Part shown: piece after piece, positions 28,758 to 36,880 of the stretch
How positions within the stretch are numbered: position 1 is the stretch's first letter
Layout of the letters: every line of letters begins with the position of its first letter
Assembly (NCBI RefSeq): GCF_007050985.1
Contig: NZ_VHSF01000001.1
Coordinates: 1,116,001-1,180,000, forward strand
DNA: 64,000 bases
Source: Christiangramia sabulilitoris
Lineage (GTDB): Bacteria; Bacteroidota; Bacteroidia; Flavobacteriales; Flavobacteriaceae
Direction: 5' to 3'
Notes under the pieces: generated by a model
What the model saw: only the letters and a program-made list of their open reading frames with translations
What the model was told of the DNA's origin: nothing
The model's database searches: none
Position numbers and translations under genes: made by a program

Positions 28758-29534
28758 ATGATTTATACCAGGGCATTTATTTTTATTCTGCTTGCACTCT
28801 CGCTTTGCCCGGGTAGAACACAGGCTCAGCTGAATATTTCTCACGAACTTGGAGTCATTACCGGTCCGGCCGGTTTTTTTACAGATTATGGTGAAAGGTG
28901 GAACGTTCGAAACAACCTGGAAAATGAGGGATTTGGAATTGGACTGGTACACTATATGAACTTTGCCTTTAAACCTGAATGTAGTTGCCGCCCTACCGCA
29001 CTTTTTTTCACCAAACATTTCAGGATACGATCTGAGATAGATTATATGCGTTCCAAGCTGGATCATTTTGGCCCGGTTGCCTCAAAAAACACTGAAGGCG
29101 GTGCCCAGTTGAGAGCCATGCACGGAAATACTGAATTATACCAGGGTGGTCTAACCCTGGAATATCACTTCTTCGGAATAAAGGAAGCCCGGGATTTTGG
29201 GGTTTTATTTGCTCCGTTTATAGGGCTTGGGGTGAACTTTGTTCATTTTAGACCGGGCGCGTACTCAGACCTGGGACCGCTGGACAATCCCAAAGTTTTG
29301 TTTAATACGTTTGAAGATGGACTATTTCTTGAACCCGGGAATACTTTTGCAATTCAGGGAATGGGCGGGGTGAGATACCGCCTGGGAAGATTCAACGATC
29401 TGCAGCTGGAAGCCAGGGCGATTTATTATGATTCAGATAAGATTGAAGGACTTGATGTGCAGCGTCCACAGAACAAGTTCAATGATTTTGTACTCTGGTT
29501 CAATATCGGGTACATCTATTATCTCAATTTCTAG
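28758..29534 (+). CDS. THC0290_0291-family secreted/outer-membrane protein
   Basis: 258 aa. The signal peptide (MIYTRAFIFILLALSLCPGRTQAQ) is followed by a conserved N-terminal segment ISHELGVITGPAGFFTDYG and ECSCRPTALFF. The C-terminal two thirds alternate hydrophobic and polar residues like a small beta-barrel and end DFVLWFNIGYIYYLNF with an aromatic residue. I recognise the family from flavobacterial proteins of unknown function. No partner gene is adjacent: it is convergent with pncA and overlaps its stop by 4 nt, so the two mRNAs share complementary 3' ends. Confidence 0.7.
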   Translation: MIYTRAFIFILLALSLCPGRTQAQLNISHELGVITGPAGFFTDYGERWNVRNNLENEGFGIGLVHYMNFAFKPECSCRPTALFFTKHFRIRSEIDYMRSKLDHFGPVASKNTEGGAQLRAMHGNTELYQGGLTLEYHFFGIKEARDFGVLFAPFIGLGVNFVHFRPGAYSDLGPLDNPKVLFNTFEDGLFLEPGNTFAIQGMGGVRYRLGRFNDLQLEARAIYYDSDKIEGLDVQRPQNKFNDFVLWFNIGYIYYLNF

Positions 29535-30142
29535 AATTTTAATTCCCCGGAACTTATCACCTTTCCTCCTTTTCTAAGGATATCTATTTTTGCCTTTTCG
29601 AAATCGTTCGCATTGAGTGCCCTGGTGGCATCTTCAATCAAAGTGGCGTCAAAACCTTCACTAATAGCGTCCAGTATAGAAAAGTAAACACAATATTCAG
29701 CAGCAAGGCCACAGAAAAAAAGTTTCCCGACCTGCTTATCTTTCAGGTAACCTCCGAGCCCAGTGGATTTGAGGTGAGCATTATCATAAAAACCACTGTA
29801 GCTATCGATATTAGGGTTGGTTCCCTTTCTGAATATGGCTTCGATTTTCGCTGTTTCCAGGTTTTGGTGGAATTCTGCTCCCTGGGTATTTTGTATACAA
29901 TGTTCCGGCCACAGAACCTGGTCCAGGCCTTCAATCTTAATTACATCAAATTCCTTTGCCCTTTCATGTGAGGTTGAAAAACTGGCGTGGCGTTCCGGAT
30001 GCCAGTCCTGAGTTGCCAGCACCAGGTCGAATTTATCCTGCAAGGTATTGATCACCGGCAGGACCTCGTCCCCTTTTGGCACGGCCAGTGAACCACCGGG
30101 CATAAAATCATTTTGAACATCGATTATTATTAAGGCATTCAT
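29531..30142 (-). CDS. pncA: Nicotinamidase
   Basis: Hydrolyses nicotinamide to nicotinate for NAD salvage. It has 203 aa, the usual size. The catalytic Asp is in ALIIIDVQNDFMPGG, the metal-site residues are in QDWHPERHASF, the Lys is in IFRKGTNPNIDSYSGF, and the catalytic Cys is in FFCGLAAEYCVYFS. It overlaps the end of pncB by 4 nt (ATGA-type), so translation is coupled. The next step of the pathway is encoded just upstream. Confidence 0.95.
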   Translation of the reverse strand: MNALIIIDVQNDFMPGGSLAVPKGDEVLPVINTLQDKFDLVLATQDWHPERHASFSTSHERAKEFDVIKIEGLDQVLWPEHCIQNTQGAEFHQNLETAKIEAIFRKGTNPNIDSYSGFYDNAHLKSTGLGGYLKDKQVGKLFFCGLAAEYCVYFSILDAISEGFDATLIEDATRALNANDFEKAKIDILRKGGKVISSGELKF

Positions 30143-31551
30143 TTTAATTTCTCTTTATAGGTTGTGATCAGTTTTTCCCGTTCGTCCCTTAACGCCCCAC
30201 TAATACCAATTTTATATATATGCGGATTGTTAAATCGCTTGTATTCCAAAGGTAGTTCTGATAGTCGTTCCCGGGAATAAGCTGAAATATCCTGCAGACT
30301 ACGTTTGTTAATGAGCATCTCCCCGTTTTCCATCACTTTTTGCAAAAGTGGTTCCTGGTGGAATTTAGAAAGTTCCATGGATTTATAGGGTTCAAAAGGG
30401 TGGAACATCTGCATCACCCTTTCCTGGTTAGAAAGAGCTATGGCATCTGCTCCAATACATTTCCCGTTATCATCTTTTATTCTGAATACCTGCTTTTTAT
30501 GCGGGAGCGTTATCTTAACTATGCTTTCAGATATCTTAATCCTGGGTTTACCATTGGAATATGCCAGCTTATAAACACCGTCAAGGGCTCCATCGGGGTC
30601 TCCGGTCACCAGGTTAGTGCCAACGCCAAAAATATCAATGGGCGATTGCTGTTCCAGAAGACTTTTGATTACATATTCATCCAGCTGATTTGAAGCAGCG
30701 ATCTTTACATAATCCAGGCCTGCTTCATCAAGTAATTTCCGGCTTTGTTTAGAAAAATAAGAAAGGTCACCACTATCCAGCCTGATGGCTAAAAGCCGTT
30801 CTCCCCTTTCTTCCATTTCCTTGGCCACCTTAATAGCATTGGGGACACCGCTTTTTAGAGTATTATAGGTATCCACCAGTAACACACAGTCCTTAGGTCT
30901 GCCCGCAGCGAAATCCCTGAAAGCCTCCAGTTCATCATCATAGCTCTGTACATAGGAATGTGCCATAGTGCCTGAAACAGGAATTCCAAATTCTTTGCCC
31001 GCAAGCACATTACTGGTGCCATCAAATCCTCCCACTATTGCCGCCCTGGTGGCAAAATAGCCTCCTGTCGCCTGGGCCCGTCTAAGGCCAAAGTCCAGCA
31101 AACTGGCGTGTCCGGCCACTTCCCTTATTCTGCTGGCCTTGGTGGCAATAAGCGTCTGAAAGTTTAATAGATTCAGGAGAATGGTTTCAATGATCTGCGC
31201 TTCAATAATATTCGCTTCAACCTGTAAAACAGGCCTGGTTGGAAAGATGATATCCCCTTCCTGTGAGGAATAAACCGAACCCCTGAATTTGAAATCTTTC
31301 AGGTACTTCAAAAAATCATCTTCAAATGCCTGGGATTTTAAAAACTCAAGATCTGTATCTGTAAATCTTATATTAGAAAGTATCTCCAAAAGATATTCCA
31401 ACCCTGAAAATACTGCATACCCACCGTTATATGGAAGTTCCCTGAAATAATAATCAAAGATAGCCTGATGATCTTTATGTCCTTTTTTAAAATAAACCTG
31501 GGCCATTGCCAGTTGATACTGGTCTGTATATGTAGCAGAAAAATTATTCAT
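30139..31551 (-). CDS. pncB: Nicotinate phosphoribosyltransferase
   Basis: 470 aa. Converts nicotinate and PRPP to nicotinate mononucleotide (Preiss-Handler pathway). Family features: TDQYQLAMAQVYF at the N-terminus, LLNFQTLIATKASRI, DFGLRRAQ, GTMAHSYVQSY and the phosphate-binding region FGVGTNLVTG. The His in GTMAHS is the usual autophosphorylation residue. It sits between the macro-domain gene (14 nt upstream) and pncA (overlapping), and so forms the centre of an NAD-salvage operon. Confidence 0.95.
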   Translation of the reverse strand: MNNFSATYTDQYQLAMAQVYFKKGHKDHQAIFDYYFRELPYNGGYAVFSGLEYLLEILSNIRFTDTDLEFLKSQAFEDDFLKYLKDFKFRGSVYSSQEGDIIFPTRPVLQVEANIIEAQIIETILLNLLNFQTLIATKASRIREVAGHASLLDFGLRRAQATGGYFATRAAIVGGFDGTSNVLAGKEFGIPVSGTMAHSYVQSYDDELEAFRDFAAGRPKDCVLLVDTYNTLKSGVPNAIKVAKEMEERGERLLAIRLDSGDLSYFSKQSRKLLDEAGLDYVKIAASNQLDEYVIKSLLEQQSPIDIFGVGTNLVTGDPDGALDGVYKLAYSNGKPRIKISESIVKITLPHKKQVFRIKDDNGKCIGADAIALSNQERVMQMFHPFEPYKSMELSKFHQEPLLQKVMENGEMLINKRSLQDISAYSRERLSELPLEYKRFNNPHIYKIGISGALRDEREKLITTYKEKLK

Positions 31552-31565
31552 TGAAATAAGTTAGG

Positions 31566-32102
31566 TTAGCCCGGACTTATTTGGGCCAGTTTTGATTTAT
31601 ACAGATTAAAGTCCTCATCGCTGAATAACACAAATTTAATCTTTTTGAGATGCTGAATTCGGGGCAATACTCCTAAAACTGTATTAAAAACAACATCTAT
31701 AGCTTCTAAAGGAGGATATCCAAAAATACCTGTGGAAATAGCCGGAAAACCGATTGATTGTAGTTTATGCTTATCTGCCAGATTGATGGAGTTTTGGTAA
31801 CAGGCAGCCAGGAATTTGTCCCCGGGAATATCTTTGCCATAGACCGGACCCAAGCAATGGATTATATATTTATTTGGCAGACCAAAAGCTTTAGTAATCA
31901 CCGCCTCACCTGGTAAAATAGGTGCAAGATCTTTACATTCCTTATATAAATCTGGTCCGGCTTTGCTATGAATCGCACCGGCAACACCACCGCCGGGAGC
32001 CAGCATCGAGTTTGCAGCGTTTACCACCGCATCCAGGCCCGGCTGTACAGCGATATCCCCTTTGGAAATTTCTATCTGAATATTATTCAGGGTTTTGATC
32101 AT
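31566..32102 (-). CDS. Macro-domain protein (probable O-acetyl-ADP-ribose deacetylase)
   Basis: 178 aa single macro domain. Characteristic motifs are DAVVNAANSMLAPGGGVAGAIHSKAG (with the conserved Asn residues and GGGVAGAI loop) and the second phosphate loop FPAISTGIFGYP. Such proteins bind ADP-ribose and often remove it or deacetylate O-acetyl-ADP-ribose (YmdB type). It is the first gene of the operon with pncB and pncA, so by context it may return ADP-ribose-derived products to NAD metabolism; this link is inference. Confidence 0.9.
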   Translation of the reverse strand: MIKTLNNIQIEISKGDIAVQPGLDAVVNAANSMLAPGGGVAGAIHSKAGPDLYKECKDLAPILPGEAVITKAFGLPNKYIIHCLGPVYGKDIPGDKFLAACYQNSINLADKHKLQSIGFPAISTGIFGYPPLEAIDVVFNTVLGVLPRIQHLKKIKFVLFSDEDFNLYKSKLAQISPG

Positions 32103-32182
32103 ATGAATAAGTTATGTCATTAATATAACTAAATTCCAGAAATGGCCATCAGAGCTTTTTACTTCCGGTAAGAAATAAATAG

Positions 32183-32210
32183 AAAAGCCCCTCTTCTCAG
32201 AGTGGCTTTT
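32183..32210 (-). terminator. Terminator after the phosphate-transporter gene
   Basis: AAAAGCC-x-CTCT, loop TCTC, AGAG-x-GGCTTTT form a stem of 11 pairs with one internal mismatch, 21 nt after the transporter stop on the minus strand. Both sides end in A/T runs. Confidence 0.7.
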
Positions 32211-32231
32211 AATTTGAAGGTTTAAATATGA

Positions 32232-34475
32232 TTATACCTTTTTATAACTGGAGTTATACTCCTCCATAAGATTCATGATCGCATTCATCAATTCCTTAGT
32301 CTCAAGTAACAGGTTAAAATACAAAGTTGTATTCTTTGGACTGGATTCTTCAGTTCTTGTTCTTGCAACCTGCGATTCTATCTTATCATTGATAGATTGC
32401 AGCATTCTTGATTTAGATGCAACAATATCACTTATCTCAGTAAAATTCCTTTCGGTAAAAATTCTATCGATCTTTGTAAGCAATTCACTTAAAGTATCAT
32501 CTACCTCTTTAAGATCGATAATTTGATTGTATTTAAGTGGCTTGTGATTATTATTCACATGCTTGTGACTCTTTTTAGAAATATATTCCAATGATTGAGC
32601 AATATCTGTAAGGTGACCAAGAATAGCGATATAGAAACTACTTCCTCTCACGCTGGTCTCATCAAGACTTTTGATGAAGAAGAAGATATGATCGCGCAGT
32701 TCTTCGATCTCAGCCTCTAGTTTATCCACACCTTTTTTACTCTTCTTCAGTTTCTTTTTATCCTGCTTGGCAAGACCTGTTAAAACATCAGAGTAAATTT
32801 TGTTCGACCTCGAAACAACGTTGGAGATATTATCGGCACTTTCAGCAATAATACCCTGAACTGTTTTGCTTTCAGACTTCTTAAGCCCGGATTTGTCAGC
32901 CTTGGCAGTCGATTTGTTCTTATGTGAAACATAGTTTCTTACTAAAAGTCCGATGGCAGCTAAAAGCAGTATTGCTATTGCAGGTCCTTTTCCTAGGTAA
33001 ATAATATAAGTAAGAATACCTGCTGCAGAGAATGCACTAAAAGCGGTGAAGAACCAACCTCCAATTACATTAAGAACACCCGCAACTCTGTAAACTGCAC
33101 TTTCTCTCCCCCAGGCTTTATCTGCAAGTGAAGTACCCATCGCGACCATAAAGGTTACATAGGTAGTAGATAATGGCAATTTATAAGAGGTAGCGATAGA
33201 GATCAATACCCCGGCAACGGTTAAGTTGATGGAAGCCCTGATCATATCAAAAGCAGGCTGCTCTTCAGATTTATCACCTACAAGAATATCATCTGGCTTA
33301 TAAAAGCTTTTACTGATCTTTCTCTTAGTTCCAGTTGGAAGAATTAGTCTTAGCGTATCTGCAAGTTTTGTACTTCCTGCCACTACGGCCCTGGAAAGCA
33401 TGTTAGGATCAAATTTCTCAGTTCCATGACCTTGTCTGGACAGGCCAATTTCAGTCTCTGCTACAGTTCTTGCCTTTTTAGAGAACCATAGGGTTAATAC
33501 CATAATACCACCTGAAATGAATAACAGAATTGGCTCTGCAGGTACTTTTTCTCTTAAAACTTCCATAGAGAAAGTAGAAGCCGCCTGCCCTGAAGCTACC
33601 CATGCCTCATAAGAGTGGTAAGCTGCCATAGGTACCCCAATAAAGTTCACCAGGTCATTCCCGGAGAATGCCAGGGCCAAACCAAATGTCCCTATCGCGA
33701 TCACTATGATAAGAATACTTTTCTTAAATATCTTCATGAACAACCATGAGAACAGTGTCCAGAAAACAAAGCTTACCCCAATCACTGTAATCCACTGGCT
33801 CGCTAAAATATCTTTAAAACTATCGTAATAAGGAGTTCCTTTTAGCCCTTTGAAGAAAATGAAATATCCAATAGCGGTCAAACAGAACCCTCCAAATAAA
33901 GCTCCAAAGTTTTTGATCTTCTTTTCATACTCAAAAGAGAATACCAGTCTGGACAACCACTGCACCAGAGCACCAATAGTGAAGGCAATGATTACAGAAA
34001 GGAATATTCCCGAAATAATTTCGGTTGCTTTATCTGTATTTATGTATCCTGCCAGGTTTGAAAGCGTTTGCGTATCTGAAGCACTTATTTTGATAAGCGC
34101 CATTACAACCGCTGCCCCAAGTAATTCGAAGACAATAGATACCGTGGTAGATGTAGGCATCCCCAGGGTATTAAAGAAATCCAACAGTAATATATCGGTT
34201 ATCATGACGGCCATAAAAATGATCATGATCTCATCAAAGTAGAACTGGCCGGGCATAAAGATCCCTTTACGTGCTACTTCCATCATTCCACTGGAAAAAA
34301 CAGCCCCGAAAAAGATTCCCAGGCTGGCCACGATCATAATAGTTTTAAAAGAAATGGCTTTAGAACCAATCGCTGAGTTCAAAAAGTTCACTGCATCATT
34401 ACTAACCCCAACCACCAAATCTGCGATGGCAAGAACCACTAATGCTACTAACATCAATAAATAAATATTTTCCAT
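32232..34475 (-). CDS. Inorganic phosphate transporter (Pit/PiT family) with a PhoU-like C-terminal region
   Basis: 747 aa. About a dozen hydrophobic segments span residues 1-500, with the two duplicated PiT signature regions visible: AVNFLNSAIGSKAISFKT with MPTSTTVSIVFELLGAAV in the N half, and LPLSTTYVTFMVAMGTSLAD in the second half. The C-terminal part (about 520-747) is soluble, helical and highly charged (KLEAEIEELRDHIFFFIK, LGHLTDIAQSLEYISKKSHK) and looks like a PhoU-type domain. Family role: H+ or Na+-coupled phosphate uptake. It lies downstream of a phosphate-type porin gene (70-nt gap), which supports phosphate as substrate. Confidence 0.88.
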   Translation of the reverse strand: MENIYLLMLVALVVLAIADLVVGVSNDAVNFLNSAIGSKAISFKTIMIVASLGIFFGAVFSSGMMEVARKGIFMPGQFYFDEIMIIFMAVMITDILLLDFFNTLGMPTSTTVSIVFELLGAAVVMALIKISASDTQTLSNLAGYINTDKATEIISGIFLSVIIAFTIGALVQWLSRLVFSFEYEKKIKNFGALFGGFCLTAIGYFIFFKGLKGTPYYDSFKDILASQWITVIGVSFVFWTLFSWLFMKIFKKSILIIVIAIGTFGLALAFSGNDLVNFIGVPMAAYHSYEAWVASGQAASTFSMEVLREKVPAEPILLFISGGIMVLTLWFSKKARTVAETEIGLSRQGHGTEKFDPNMLSRAVVAGSTKLADTLRLILPTGTKRKISKSFYKPDDILVGDKSEEQPAFDMIRASINLTVAGVLISIATSYKLPLSTTYVTFMVAMGTSLADKAWGRESAVYRVAGVLNVIGGWFFTAFSAFSAAGILTYIIYLGKGPAIAILLLAAIGLLVRNYVSHKNKSTAKADKSGLKKSESKTVQGIIAESADNISNVVSRSNKIYSDVLTGLAKQDKKKLKKSKKGVDKLEAEIEELRDHIFFFIKSLDETSVRGSSFYIAILGHLTDIAQSLEYISKKSHKHVNNNHKPLKYNQIIDLKEVDDTLSELLTKIDRIFTERNFTEISDIVASKSRMLQSINDKIESQVARTRTEESSPKNTTLYFNLLLETKELMNAIMNLMEEYNSSYKKV

Positions 34476-34545
34476 TTTGTCTATTTATAAAGCGGTGCAA
34501 GTATCCAATCAAAAAAAGGAACTAATGTTACCAAATTGTTATTTT

Positions 34546-35751
34546 TTAAAAGTGAAAGTCAAAACCTGCTCTAAAGGAGATGAAATCATTGATTTCGTTC
34601 TGTCTCGCGTAGGTAAGATCTGCCTGGATTTTCAATTTATGTCCAACAATATATTTAGAAGCACCAAGAGTATACTGCTCTGTGTCTAGTAAATTCGTTA
34701 TTTCGTTGAAATCATTCATTGAATATCTTGCTGCAATCTCGTAATTATTCTTAAATAAATAACCTGCCTGGAAATTAAACGCGTCTCCTTCTGCTACAAC
34801 ATATTCAGCAAAATTAGATTCACCCTGTTGTCTGGCCAGTGGTTCATCTGCTTCCCTGTTTGCATATTCAGTCATTACAGACAATCCTTTATATTTAAAA
34901 ACAGCGTCTACGAATATAGAAGTGATATCTGTCTCGTAGATATCCCCATTATCAAGAATCATATAACTACCCTGGTTACTACGAGTTTTAACAGCATTAT
35001 CATTATAATCGTAAACTGCCCCAACCATTAATTTAGGTGTTTGTTCGCGTTCCAGGTCAGAATTTGAATAATCACCTTTTTTCTTAAATTCACCAAAAGG
35101 TAAGAATTCCAGTCTGCTGGTGTATTGCATTCCACCCAGATTTCCTACAGTAATATTTCTACCTTCTCCCTGTGAAAGTGCAAACTTCTCCTTGATAACA
35201 AAGTTTTCACCTACATTGATCTTATGGTGCAATTGCAATCCAATGTCACGGTCTATATTGAACCTGCTGTTTAGGATAGAACGATCTATAAACTGAAGAT
35301 TTCCTGAAGAAATTACACGCTCTACGTTCCCAGGAAGCTTAGTTTGCCCGGCCCATAGTTCAAAATTCTCATAGAAGTTCCACTTAAGTACAGCATCCAG
35401 AATATATCTAGGAGCATTCGCGGTAAACTGATTAGCTCCCCCAATATCATTGTTAGATAATCCCAGCTCGATCTTATATTTTAATTTTGGGGTAAGTGCC
35501 CAGCCATCAAATTTTAACCTGGCTCTTCTTATTAGGAAAGCCTGTTCTGGATTCCCGTAATCTTCACCATCATAATCGAAAATAGTATAAGATCTGAACT
35601 GCATGCGGGGAGCAAACTTTACACTAAAAGAGCTATCCTTTGCAGTATAATTGATAAGGCCTTTTCCAAATTTAGTATCGCTTATCTCCTGCGAAGACAT
35701 ATTGAAAGACATCAAAAGAAAAGCAAATACGAAATAAAATGTATTCTTCAT
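34546..35751 (-). CDS. Phosphate-selective porin O/P family protein
   Basis: About 401 aa. The start is placed at MKNTFYFVFAFLLMSFNMSSQ, which gives a signal peptide; an ATG 11 codons upstream would put a charged tail in front. The mature sequence fits the OprP/OprO family: an N-terminal DTKFGKGLINYTAKDSSFSV, then the strand-rich barrel with RRARLKFDGWALTPKLKYKI, ending FRAGFDFHF with an aromatic terminus. It is expected to be an outer-membrane channel feeding the adjacent PiT-type transporter. Upstream lie a TTTCTTTG-like -7 box and a strong hairpin at 35850-35878. Confidence 0.88.
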   Translation of the reverse strand: MKNTFYFVFAFLLMSFNMSSQEISDTKFGKGLINYTAKDSSFSVKFAPRMQFRSYTIFDYDGEDYGNPEQAFLIRRARLKFDGWALTPKLKYKIELGLSNNDIGGANQFTANAPRYILDAVLKWNFYENFELWAGQTKLPGNVERVISSGNLQFIDRSILNSRFNIDRDIGLQLHHKINVGENFVIKEKFALSQGEGRNITVGNLGGMQYTSRLEFLPFGEFKKKGDYSNSDLEREQTPKLMVGAVYDYNDNAVKTRSNQGSYMILDNGDIYETDITSIFVDAVFKYKGLSVMTEYANREADEPLARQQGESNFAEYVVAEGDAFNFQAGYLFKNNYEIAARYSMNDFNEITNLLDTEQYTLGASKYIVGHKLKIQADLTYARQNEINDFISFRAGFDFHF

Positions 35752-35849
35752 TACAACCGTTTTTTTAGTTTTTGTCGGCCGCAAAGAAACAAAAGGAGTG
35801 TTAAGTTAATGTTAGCATAGCATTAAACCTAAGGTATCATTTAAATGAT

Positions 35850-35878
35850 AAAAAAGGGCTGCCGGAGAGGGCAGCCCT
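35850..35878 (-). terminator. Strong terminator or attenuator-like hairpin upstream of the porin gene
   Basis: On the minus strand, AGGGCTGCC and GGCAGCCCT form a perfect 9-bp stem with a 6-nt loop, followed by TTTTTT. It lies about 100 nt upstream of the porin start and 210 nt after the tRNA-linked array. It is either the last stop for transcripts from the tRNA side or an element in the porin leader. Confidence 0.65.
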
Positions 35879-35884
35879 GCACAC

Positions 35885-36090
35885 TATTTCCATCAAGTCG
35901 ACAAAAACTAAACGATTATAAGCGTGTGCTTAAAGTGCTAACAAATAAATACTACCAGTTTAACCTTATTATCAACAATATATTAAGTTAAAATTAATAA
36001 TGTTTCCTACAGGTGTTCTCTATGCATGGTTTTTTACTAATCACCTTTTAATTTATAGCTCAGCATAGCCTCACGCTCAAACCTTAATTG
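35885..36090. other. Gap without a recognised gene
   Basis: AT-rich stretch between the hairpin upstream of the porin gene and the tRNA-linked repeat array. I see no reading frame of note, hairpin or repeat in it. Confidence 0.4.
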
Positions 36091-36578
36091 CATAAAAAAA
36101 GCCCGGCATAAATACCAGGCTTTTCACTTTGTAGCTCCTCCTCTTGGGCTCCCTTCGACTCGTACCTCGCTCAGGATAAACTTCTCGCCCAAAGTAAAAC
36201 CCATAAAAAAAGCCCGGCGTAAGCACCAGGCTTTTCACTTTGTAGCTCCTCCTCTTGGGCTCCCTTCGACTCGTTCCTCGCTCAGGATAAACTTCTCGCC
36301 CAAAATAATTCCCATAAAAAAAGCCCGGCGTAAACACCAGGCTTTTCACTTTGTAGCTCCTCCTCTTGGGCTCCCTTCGACTCGTTCCTCGCTCAGGATA
36401 AACTTCTCGCCCAAAATAAAACCCATAAAAAAAGCCCGGTGTAAACACCAGGCTTTTCACTTTGTAGCTCCTCCTCTTGGGCTCCCTTCGACTCGTTCCT
36501 CGCTCAGGATAAACTTCTCGCCCAAAATAAAACCCATAAAAAAAGCCCGGTGTAAACACCAAGCTTTTCACTTTGTAG
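36091..36578 (-). repeat. Tandem array of 111-bp units derived from the 3' end of tRNA-Asn plus its terminator
   Basis: The segment CATAAAAAAAGCCCGG starts at 36091, 36202, 36313, 36424 and 36535, exactly 111 bp apart, giving four full units and a fifth part-unit that runs into the tRNA gene. On the minus strand each unit holds a REP-like spacer (TCCTGAGCGAGG...GAGTCGAAGGG), the last 17 nt of tRNA-Asn, a CTACAAAGTGAAAA linker and a GCCTGGTG...GCCGGGC-type terminator with a T7 tail. Units nearest the tRNA are almost identical; the farthest has drifted most. Stems are kept by G-U/A-U changes. The open frame through the array (111 = 3 x 37) is not considered a gene. Confidence 0.9.
36535..36565 (-). 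terminator. First terminator after tRNA-Asn (one of five in series)
   Basis: Minus-strand stem GCTTGGTG-TTTA-CACCGGGC (8 bp with G-U pairs), then TTTTTTT. Equivalent hairpins recur at 36424, 36313, 36202 and 36091. Confidence 0.8.
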
Positions 36579-36652
36579 CTCCTCCTCTTGGGCTCGAACC
36601 AAGGACCCTCTGATTAACAGTCAGATGCTCTAACCAACTGAGCTAAGGAGGA
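36579..36652 (-). tRNA. tRNA-Asn (anticodon GTT)
   Basis: 74 nt without an encoded CCA. Acceptor stem TCCTCCT/AGGAGGA with discriminator G, D stem GCTC/GAGC, anticodon stem TCTGA/TCAGA around CTGTTAA (anticodon GTT), T stem CTTGG/CCAAG with loop TTCGAGC. All arms pair. The 3' 17 nt are repeated four more times in the downstream array. Confidence 0.95.
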
Positions 36653-36675
36653 ATGTTTTGCTCTCAAAGCGGTTG

Positions 36676-36706
36676 CAAATATAAATCAAATTTTAAATGC
36701 TGTCAA
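36676..36706 (-). promoter_or_regulatory. Promoter of tRNA-Asn
   Basis: On the minus strand, TTG (complement of 36704-36706) and TATATTTG (complement of 36676-36683) are 20 nt apart, an exact Bacteroidota promoter. The start would lie about 17 nt before the mature tRNA. Confidence 0.65.
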
Positions 36707-36830
36707 AAGATTTTTTCGATTTTTTTCGAAGAATTTTTTAAGTTTTTTGAATCTATCGGATTGTCAATATTTTAGATACCTCCAACCTTAATGAATATAT
36801 AAATTATTTAAGTTCCGGATTGCCTTAATA

Positions 36831-36861
36831 AAAAAAGCAGCCCATTAATGACTGCTTTTAA
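36831..36861 (-). terminator. Terminator after rseP
   Basis: AAAAGCAG and CTGCTTTT form an 8-bp stem, followed by a T-run on the minus strand. It lies 20 nt after the rseP stop. Confidence 0.7.
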
Positions 36862-36880
36862 ATATTATTAGAATTGAATT

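Noticed and set aside
32183-32210. Possible riboswitch at the macro-domain/phosphate-transporter gap
   Set aside because: A simple hairpin with a U-run after the transporter stop is explained as a terminator; no conserved aptamer pattern is recognised.
36077-36571. 164-aa open frame with 37-aa repeats running through the tRNA-linked array
   Set aside because: It exists only because 111 is a multiple of three. It contains the terminators and tRNA 3' tail on the same strand, and has no signal or promoter of its own.
36091-36595. CRISPR array
   Set aside because: Units are 111 bp with a shared body and no unique spacers, and no cas genes are present.
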